DNA of 64,000 bases from Hordeum vulgare subsp. vulgare (taxonomy: Eukaryota; Streptophyta; Magnoliopsida; Poales; Poaceae): assembly GCF_904849725.1 (NCBI RefSeq), contig NC_058519.1, forward strand, positions 577,571,169 to 577,635,168. The letters are read 5' to 3'. Positions 56,627 through 64,000 of the stretch are shown piece by piece. Under the pieces are notes generated by a model. That model ran no database searches, was not told where the DNA came from, and was given only the letters and a program-made list of their open reading frames with translations. Every line of letters starts with the position of its first letter. The first letter of the stretch is position 1. A program made the translations under genes and the position numbers.

Positions 56627-56807
56627 CTTTTTAAATATATTTTTGCGCCACGTGACAAGGATGACGCGGGAGCGTGATCTATATGACCTCATTTTCTTAT
56701 TTTTGACGATTACTGTGTGACTTTTCCCACCGCGCTTGACACCCAACGACTAGTAGTAGTAGTAGTAGTAGGGGCAAGCATAAGGAACAAATAGATAGTT
56801 GCATGTC

Positions 56808-56927
56808 GGATGCGATCATACCAGCACTAAAGCACCGGATCCCATCAGAACTCCGAAGTTAAGTGTGCTTGGGCGAGAGTAGTACTAGGATGGGTGACCT
56901 CCTGGGAAGTCCTCGTGTTGCATTCCC
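56808..56927 (+). rRNA. 5S rRNA: 5S rRNA, copy 158
   Basis: Variant C57T in box A. Confidence 0.95.
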
Positions 56928-57051
56928 CTTTTTAAATATATTTTTGCGCCACGTGACAAGGATGACGCGGGACCGTGATCTATATGACCTCATTTTCTTA
57001 TTTTTGACGATTACTGTGTGACTTTTCCCACCGCGCTTGACACCCAACGAC

Positions 57052-57108
<57 letters not shown>
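57052..57108 (+). repeat. (TAG)19 microsatellite
   Basis: Expanded pure run between copies 158 and 159. Confidence 0.95.
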
Positions 57109-57144
57109 GGGCAAGCATAAGGAACAAATAGATAGTTGCATGTC

Positions 57145-57264
57145 GGATGCGATCATACCAGCACTAAAGCACCGGATCCCATCAGAACTTCGAAGTTAAG
57201 CGTGCTTGGGCGAGAGTAGTACTAGGATGGGTGACCTCCTGGGAAGTCCTCGTGTTGCATTCCC
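57145..57264 (+). rRNA. 5S rRNA: 5S rRNA, copy 159
   Basis: Variant C46T. Confidence 0.96.
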
Positions 57265-57463
57265 CTTTTTAAATATATTTTTGCGCCACGTGACAAGGAT
57301 GACGCGGGAGCGTGATCTATATGACCTCATTTTCTTATTTTTGACGATTACTGTGTGACTTTTCCCACCGCGCTTGACACCCAACGACTAGTAGTAGTAG
57401 TAGTACTAGTAGTAGTAGTAGTAGTAGGGGCAAGCATAAGGAACAAATAGATAGTTGCATGTC

Positions 57464-57583
57464 GGATGCGATCATACCAGCACTAAAGCACCGGATCCCA
57501 TCAGAACTCCGAAGTTAAGCGTGCTTGGGCGAGAGTAGTACTAGGATGGGTGACCTCCTGGGAAGTCCTCGTGTTGCATTCCC
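57464..57583 (+). rRNA. 5S rRNA: 5S rRNA, copy 160
   Basis: Consensus gene. Confidence 0.97.
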
Positions 57584-57764
57584 CTTTTTAAATATATTTT
57601 TGCGCCACGTGACAAGGATGACGCGGGAGCGTGATCTATATGACCTAATTTTCTTATTTTTGACGATTACTGTGTGACTTTTCCCACCGCGCTTGACACC
57701 CAACGACTAGTAGTAGTAGTAGTAGTAGGGGCAAGCATAAGGAACAAATAGATAGTTGCATGTT

Positions 57765-57884
57765 GGATGCGATCATACCAGCACTAAAGCACCGGATCCC
57801 ATCAGAACTCCGAAGTTAAGCGTGCTTGGGCGAGAGTAGTACTAGGATGGGTGACCTCCTGGGAAGTCCTCGTGTTGCATTCCC
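57765..57884 (+). rRNA. 5S rRNA: 5S rRNA, copy 161
   Basis: Consensus gene with C-1T. Confidence 0.96.
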
Positions 57885-58080
57885 CTTTTTAAATATATTT
57901 TTGCGCCACGTGACAAGGATGACGCGGGACCGTGATCTATATGTCCTCATTTTCTTATTTTTGACGATTACTGTGTGACTTTTCCCACCGCGCTTGACAC
58001 CCAACGACTAGTAGTAGTAGTAGTATTAGTAGTAGTAGTAGTAGGGGCAAGCATAAGGAACAAATAGATAGTTGCATGTC

Positions 58081-58200
58081 GGATGCGATCATACCAGCAC
58101 TAAAGCACCGGATCCCATCAGAACTACGAAGTTAAGCGTGCTTGGGCGAGAGTAGTACTAGGATGGGTGACCTCCTGGGAAGTCCTCGTGTTGCATTCCC
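58081..58200 (+). rRNA. 5S rRNA: 5S rRNA, copy 162
   Basis: Variant C46A. Confidence 0.96.
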
Positions 58201-58381
58201 CTTTTTAAATATATTTTTGCGCCACGTGACAAGGATGACGCGGGACCGTGATCTATATGACCTCATTTTCTTATTTTTGACAATTACTGTGTGACTTTTC
58301 CCACCGCGCTTGACACCCAACCACTAGTAGTAGTAGTAGTAGTAGGGGCAAGCATAAGGAACAAATAGATAGTTGCATGTC

Positions 58382-58501
58382 GGATGCGATCATACCAGCA
58401 CTAAAGCACCGGATCCCATCAGAACTCCGAAGTTAAGCGTGCTTGGGCGAGAGTAGTACTAGGATGGGTGACCTCCTGGGAAGTCCTCTTGTTGCATTCC
58501 C
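58382..58501 (+). rRNA. 5S rRNA: 5S rRNA, copy 163
   Basis: Variant G108T; spacer palindrome changed to CACCTG. Confidence 0.95.
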
Positions 58502-58679
58502 CTTTTTAAATATATTTTTGCGCCACCTGACAAGGATGACGCGGGAGCGTGATCTATATGACCTCATTTTCTTATTTTTGACGATTACTGTGTGACTTTT
58601 CCCACCGCGCTTGACACCCAACGACTAGTAGTAGTAGTAGTAGGGGCAAGCATAAGGAACAAATAGATAGTTGCATGTC

Positions 58680-58799
58680 GGATGCGATCATACCAGCACT
58701 AAAGCACCGGATCCCATCAGAACTCCGAAGTTAAGCGTGCTTGGGCGAGTGTAGTTCTAGGATGGGTGACCTCCTGGGAAGTCCTTGTGTTGCATTCCC
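58680..58799 (+). rRNA. 5S rRNA: 5S rRNA, copy 164
   Basis: Variants A71T (IE), A77T and C107T. Confidence 0.94.
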
Positions 58800-58923
58800 C
58801 TTTTTAAATATATTTTTGCGCCACGTGACAAGGATGACGCGGGAGCGTGATCTATATGACCTCATTTTCTTATTTTTGACGATTACTGTGTGACTTTTCC
58901 CACCGCGCTTGACACCCAACGAC

Positions 58924-58959
<36 letters not shown>

Positions 58960-58995
58960 GGGCAAGCATAAGGAACAAATAGATAGTTGCATGTC

Positions 58996-59115
58996 GGATG
59001 CGATCATACCAGCACTAAAGCACCGGATCCCATCAGAACTCCGAAGTTAAGCGTGCTTGGGCGAGAGTAGTACTAGGATGGGTGACCTCCTCGGAAGTCC
59101 TCTTGTTGCATTCCC
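58996..59115 (+). rRNA. 5S rRNA: 5S rRNA, copy 165
   Basis: Variants G97C and G108T. Confidence 0.95.
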
Positions 59116-59296
59116 CTTTTTAAATATATTTTTGCGCCACGTGACAAGGATGACGCGGGACCGTGATCTATATGACCTCATTTTCTTATTTTTGACGATT
59201 ACTGTGTGACTTTTCCCACCGCGCTTGACACCCAACGACTAGTAGTAGTAGTAGTAGTAGGGGCAAGCATAAGGAACAAATAGATAGTTGCATGTC

Positions 59297-59416
59297 GGAT
59301 GCGATCATACCAGCACTAAAGCACCGGATCCCATCAGAACTCCGAAGTTAAGCGTGCTTGGGCGAGAGTAGTACTAGGATGGGTGACCTCCTGGGAAGTC
59401 CTCGTGTTGCATTCCC
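59297..59416 (+). rRNA. 5S rRNA: 5S rRNA, copy 166
   Basis: Consensus gene; the (TAG)145 run lies in its spacer. Confidence 0.97.
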
Positions 59417-59540
59417 CTTTTTAAATATATTTTTGCGCCACGTGACAAGGATGACGCGGGACCGTGATCTATATGACCTCATTTTCTTATTTTTAACGAT
59501 TACTGTATGACTTTTCCCACCGCGCTTGACACCCAACGAC

Positions 59541-59975
<435 letters not shown>

Positions 59976-60011
59976 GGGCAAGCATAAGGAACAAATAGAT
60001 AGTTGCATGTC

Positions 60012-60131
60012 GGATGCGATCATACCAGCACTAAAGCACCGGATCCCATCAGAACTCCGAAGTTAAGCGTGCTTGGGCGAGAGTAGTACTAGGATGGGTG
60101 ACCTCGTGGGAAGTCCTCGTGTTGCATTCCC
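60012..60131 (+). rRNA. 5S rRNA: 5S rRNA, copy 167
   Basis: Variant C95G; spacer palindrome CACCTG as after copy 163. Confidence 0.95.
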
Positions 60132-60306
60132 CTTTTTAAATATATTTTTGCGCCACCTGACAAGGATGACGCGGGAGCGTGATCTATATGACCTCATTTT
60201 CTTATTTTTGACGATTACTGTGTGACTTTTCCCACCGCGCTTGACACCCAACGACTAGTAGTAGTAGTAGGGGCAAGCATAAGGAACAAATAGATAGTTG
60301 CATGTC

Positions 60307-60426
60307 GGATGCGATCATACCAGCACTAAAGCACCGGATCCCATCAGAACTCCGAAGTTAAGCGTGCTTGGGCGAGAGTAGTTCTAGGATGGGTGACCTC
60401 CTGGGAAGTCCTTGTGTTGCATTCCC
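60307..60426 (+). rRNA. 5S rRNA: 5S rRNA, copy 168
   Basis: Variants A77T and C107T; related to copy 164. Confidence 0.95.
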
Positions 60427-60550
60427 TTTTTTAAATATATTTTTGCGCCACGTGACAAGGATGACGCGGGAGCGTGATCTATATGACCTCATTTTCTTAT
60501 TTTTGACGATTACAGTGTGACTTTTCCCACCGCGCTTGACACCCAACGAC

Positions 60551-60583
<33 letters not shown>

Positions 60584-60619
60584 GGGCAAGCATAAGGAAC
60601 AAATAGATAGTTGCATGTC

Positions 60620-60740
60620 GGATGCGATCATACCAGCACTAAAGCACCGGATCCCATTAGAACTCCGAAGTTAAGCGTGCTTGGGCGAGAGTAGTACTAG
60701 GATGGGTGACCTCCTGGGAAGTCCTCTTGTTGCATATCCC
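60620..60740 (+). rRNA. 5S rRNA: 5S rRNA, copy 169 (121 bp)
   Basis: Variants C39T and G108T and one inserted base near the 3' end (TTGCATATCCC). Confidence 0.93.
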
Positions 60741-60921
60741 CTTTTTAAATATATTTTTGCGCCACGTGACAAGGATGACGCGGGACCGTGATCTATATGA
60801 CCTCATTTTCTTATTTTTGACGATTACTGTGTGACTTTTCCCACCGCGCTTGACACCCAACGACTAGTAGTAGTAGTAGTAGTAGGGGCAAGCATAAGGA
60901 ACAAATAGATAGTTGCATGTC

Positions 60922-61041
60922 GGATGCGATCATACCAGCACTAAAGCACCGGATCCCATCAGAACTCCGAAGTTAAGCGTGCTTGGGCGAGAGTAGTACT
61001 AGGATGGGTGACCTCCTGGGAAGTCCTCTTGTTGCATTCCC
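60922..61041 (+). rRNA. 5S rRNA: 5S rRNA, copy 170
   Basis: Variant G108T. Confidence 0.95.
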
Positions 61042-61222
61042 CTTTTTAAATATATTTTTGCGCCACGTGACAAGGATGACGCGGGAGCGTGATCTATATG
61101 ACCTCATTTTCTTATTTTTGACGATTACTGTGTGACTTTTCTCACCGCGCTTGACACCCAACGACTAGTAGTAGTAGTAGTAGTAGGGGCAAGCATAAGG
61201 AACAAATAGATAGTTGCATGTC

Positions 61223-61342
61223 GGATGCGATCATACCAGCACTAAAGCACCGGATCCCATCAGAACTCCGAAGTTAAGCGTGCTTGGGCGAGAGTAGTAC
61301 TAGGATGGGTGACCTCCTGGGAAGTCCTCATGTTGCATTCCC
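61223..61342 (+). rRNA. 5S rRNA: 5S rRNA, copy 171
   Basis: Variant G108A. Confidence 0.95.
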
Positions 61343-61523
61343 CTTTTTAAATATATTTTTGTGCCACGTGACAAGGATGACGCGGGAGCGTGATGTATAT
61401 GACCTCATTTTCTTATTTTTGACGATTATTGTGTGACTTTTCCCACCGCGCTTGACACCCAACGACTAGTAGTAGTAGTAGTAGTAGGGGCAAGCATAAG
61501 GAACAAATAGATAGTTGCATGTC

Positions 61524-61643
61524 GGATGCGATCATACCAGCACTAAAGCACCGGATCCCATCAGAACTCCGAAGTTAAGCGTGCTTGGGCGAGAGTAGTA
61601 CTAGGATGGGTGACCTCCTGGGAAGTCCTCGTGTTGCATTCCC
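61524..61643 (+). rRNA. 5S rRNA: 5S rRNA, copy 172
   Basis: Consensus gene. Confidence 0.97.
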
Positions 61644-61818
61644 CTTTTTAAATATATTTTTGCGCCACGTGACAAGGATGACGCGGGAGCGTGATCTATA
61701 TGACCTCATTTTCTTATTTTTGACGATTACTGTGTGACTTTTCCCACCGCGCTTGACACCCAACGACTAGTAGTAGTAGTAGGGGCAAGCATAAGGAACA
61801 AATAGATAGTTGCATGTT

Positions 61819-61938
61819 GGATGCGATCATACCAGCACTAAAGCACCGGATCCCATCAGAACTCCGAAGTTAAGCGTGCTTGGGCGAGAGTAGTACTAGG
61901 ATGGGTGACCTCCTGGGAAGTCCTTGTGTTGCATTCCC
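61819..61938 (+). rRNA. 5S rRNA: 5S rRNA, copy 173
   Basis: Variants C-1T and C107T. Confidence 0.95.
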
Positions 61939-61987
61939 CTTTTTAAATATATTTTTGCGCCACGTGACAAGGATGACGCGGGAGCGT

Positions 61988-62026
61988 GATGGGTGACCTC
62001 CTGGGAAGTCCTCGTGTTGCATTCCC
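61988..62026 (+). pseudogene. 5S rRNA: 5S rRNA 3' remnant, copy 174
   Basis: Consensus 82-120 fused to the first 50 bp of the copy 173 spacer at a shared GAT. Box C is nearly whole; box A, IE, leader and TAG run are absent. The spacer after it is complete. Confidence 0.93.
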
Positions 62027-62204
62027 CTTTTTAAATATATTTTTGCGCCACGTGACAAGGATGACGCGGGACCGTGATCTATATGACCTCATTTTCTTAT
62101 TTTTGACGATTACTGTGTGACTTTTCCCACCGCGCTTGACACCCAACCACTAGTAGTAGTAGTATTAGGGGCAAGCATAAGGAACAAATAGATAGTTGCA
62201 TGTC

Positions 62205-62323
62205 GGATGCGATCTACCAGCACTAAAGCACCGGATCCCATCAGAACTCCGAAGTTAAGCGTGCTTGGGCGAGAGTAGTACTAGGATGGGTGACCTCCTG
62301 GGAAGTCCTCGTGTTGCATTGCC
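62205..62323 (+). rRNA. 5S rRNA: 5S rRNA, copy 175 (119 bp)
   Basis: One base lost in GATCATACC and C118G; the first T run is only T4. Confidence 0.92.
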
Positions 62324-62498
62324 CCTTTTAAATATATTTTTGCGCCACGTGACAAGGATGACGCGGGAGCGTGATCTATATGACCTCATTTTCTTATTTT
62401 TGACGATTACTGTGTGACTTTTCCCACCGCGCTTGACACCCAACGACTAGTAGTAGTAGTAGGGGCAAGCATAAGGAACAAATAGATAGTTGCATGTC

Positions 62499-62618
62499 GG
62501 ATGCGATCATACCAGCACTAAAGCACCGGATCCCATCAGAACTCCAAAGTTAAGCGTGCTTGGGCGAGAGTAGTACTAGGATGGGTGACCTCCTGGGAAG
62601 TCATTGTGTTGCATTCCC
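62499..62618 (+). rRNA. 5S rRNA: 5S rRNA, copy 176
   Basis: Variants G48A, C105A and C107T. Confidence 0.95.
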
Positions 62619-62742
62619 CTTTTTAAATATATTTTTGCGCCACGTGACAAGGATGACGCGGGAGCGTGATCTATATGACCTCATTTTCTTATTTTTGACG
62701 ATTACTGTGTGACTTTTCCCACCGCGCTTGACACCCAACGAC

Positions 62743-62775
<33 letters not shown>

Positions 62776-62811
62776 GGGCAAGCATAAGGAACAAATAGAT
62801 AGTTGCATGTC

Positions 62812-62931
62812 GGATGCGATCATACCAGCACTAAAGCACCGGATCCCATCAGAACTCCGAAGTTAAGCGTGCTTGGGCGAGAGTAGTACTAGGATGGGTG
62901 ACCTCCTGGGAAGTCCTCGTGTTGCATTCCC
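62812..62931 (+). rRNA. 5S rRNA: 5S rRNA, copy 177
   Basis: Consensus gene. Confidence 0.97.
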
Positions 62932-63109
62932 CTTTTTAAATATATTTTTGCGCCACGTGACAAGGATGACGCGGGAGCGTGATCTATATGACCTCATTTT
63001 CTTATTTTTGACGATTACTGTGTGACTTTTCCCACCGCGCTTGACACCCAACAACTAGTAGTAGTAGTAGTAGGGGCAAGCATAAGGAACGAATAGATAG
63101 TTGCATGTC

Positions 63110-63213
63110 GGATGCGATCATACCAGCACTAAAGCACCGGATCCCATCAGAACTCCGAAGTTAAGCGTGCTTGGGCGAGAGTAGTACTAGGATGGGTGAC
63201 CTCCTGGGAAGTC
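63110..63213 (+). pseudogene. 5S rRNA: 5S rRNA, copy 178, 3' truncated
   Basis: Ends at position 104 (GAAGTC joins TATATGACC, at a shared TC). The internal promoter is whole, but the last 16 bases, both T5 runs and CACGTG are deleted, so any transcript would run into the spacer. Confidence 0.94.
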
Positions 63214-63344
63214 TATATGACCTCATTTTCTTATTTTTGACGATTACTGTGTGACTTTTCCCACCGCGCTTGACACCCAACGACTACTAGTAGTAGTAGT
63301 AGTAGTAGGGGCAAGCATAAGGAACAAATAGATAGTTGCATGTC

Positions 63345-63464
63345 GGATGCGATCATACCAGCACTAAAGCACCGGATCCCATCAGAACTCCGAAGTTAAG
63401 CGTGCTTGGGCGAGAGTAGTACTAGGATGGGTGACCTCCTGGGAAGTCCTCGTGTTGCATTCCC
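63345..63464 (+). rRNA. 5S rRNA: 5S rRNA, copy 179
   Basis: Consensus gene. Confidence 0.97.
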
Positions 63465-63645
63465 CTTTTTAAATATATTTTTGCGCCACGTGACAAGGAT
63501 GACGCGAGACCGTGATCTATATGACCTCATTTTCTTATTTTTGACGATTACTGTGTGACTTTTCCCACCGCGCTTGACACCCAACCACTAGTAGTAGTAG
63601 TAGTAGTAGGTGCAAGCAATAGGAACAAATAGATAGTTGCATGTC

Positions 63646-63765
63646 GGATGAGATCATACCAGCACTAAAGCACCGGATCCCATCAGAACTCCGAAGTTAA
63701 GCGTGCTTGGGCGAGAGTAGTACTAGGATGGGTGACCTCCTAGGAAGTCGTCATGTTGCATTCCC
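63646..63765 (+). rRNA. 5S rRNA: 5S rRNA, copy 180
   Basis: Variants C6A, G97A, C105G and G108A; leader also altered (GGTGCAAGCAATAGG). Confidence 0.93.
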
Positions 63766-63945
63766 CTTTTTAAATATATTTTTGCGCCACGTGACAAGGA
63801 TGACGCGGGAGCGTGATGTATATGACCTCATTTTCTTATTTTTGACGATTACTGTGTGACTTTTCCCACCGCGCTTGACACCAACGACTAGTAGTAGTAT
63901 TAGTAGTAGGGGCAAGCATAAGGAACAAATAGATAGTTGCATGTC

Positions 63946-64000
63946 GGATGCGATCATACCAGCACTAAAGTACCGGATCCCATCACAACTCCGAAGTTAA
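63946..64000 (+). rRNA. 5S rRNA: 5S rRNA, copy 181, cut by window end
   Basis: First 55 bases only, with C26T and G41C; continues beyond the window. Confidence 0.93.

Overview
This window is plant nuclear DNA: a head-to-tail 5S ribosomal DNA array with one LTR retrotransposon inserted in it. No protein-coding host gene is visible. The repeat unit (120-bp 5S gene plus a spacer of about 170-220 bp with a (TAG)n run) and the BARE/WIS/Angela-type element point to a Triticeae grass. A short 5S unit carrying a TAG microsatellite fits what I recall of barley (Hordeum), so Hordeum is my best guess, but other Triticeae are not excluded.

Layout. Positions 1-6180 hold copies 1-20 of the 5S gene. Positions 6181-14769 are an 8589-bp Copia-type LTR retrotransposon flanked by a 5-bp target duplication (TGACG). 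Positions 14770-64000 hold copies 21-181. All copies are on the + strand. I count 181 5S entries: 169 full-length (119-121 bp), 3 with internal deletions, 3 truncated at the 3' end, 5 short remnants, and 1 cut by the window edge. Copy numbers and variants in the entries refer to a 120-nt consensus numbered from G1 of GGATGCGATC to C120 of TTGCATTCCC; C-1T means a change in the base before G1. Taking the usual plant Pol III boxes as box A about 50-64, IE about 67-72 and box C about 80-97, variants can be placed relative to the internal promoter. About 30 copies match the consensus exactly by eye.

The spacer has a constant order: one or two T5 runs just after the gene (Pol III termination), a CACGTG palindrome, a conserved stretch with a G/C polymorphism (GGGAGCG or GGGACCG), the sequence ending CCCAACGAC, the (TAG)n run (0 to 145 units), and a GGGGCAAGC leader with ATAA at -28 and usually C at -1. 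The array shows strong higher-order structure: blocks of 3, 4, 5 and 7 units duplicated in tandem, and a dimer in which a full gene alternates with a 24-bp gene remnant. Recurrent base changes in the genes fall mostly at CG and CHG sites, as expected from long-term cytosine methylation.

The retrotransposon LTRs (1811 and 1812 bp) differ at only 9 substitutions and one 1-bp indel by my reading, yet the interior is full of stops and frameshifts in gag, protease, integrase, RT and RNase H. It therefore looks like a recent insertion of an already defective element mobilised in trans. The many 62-codon reading frames on the minus strand are antisense shadows of the 5S unit, not genes.
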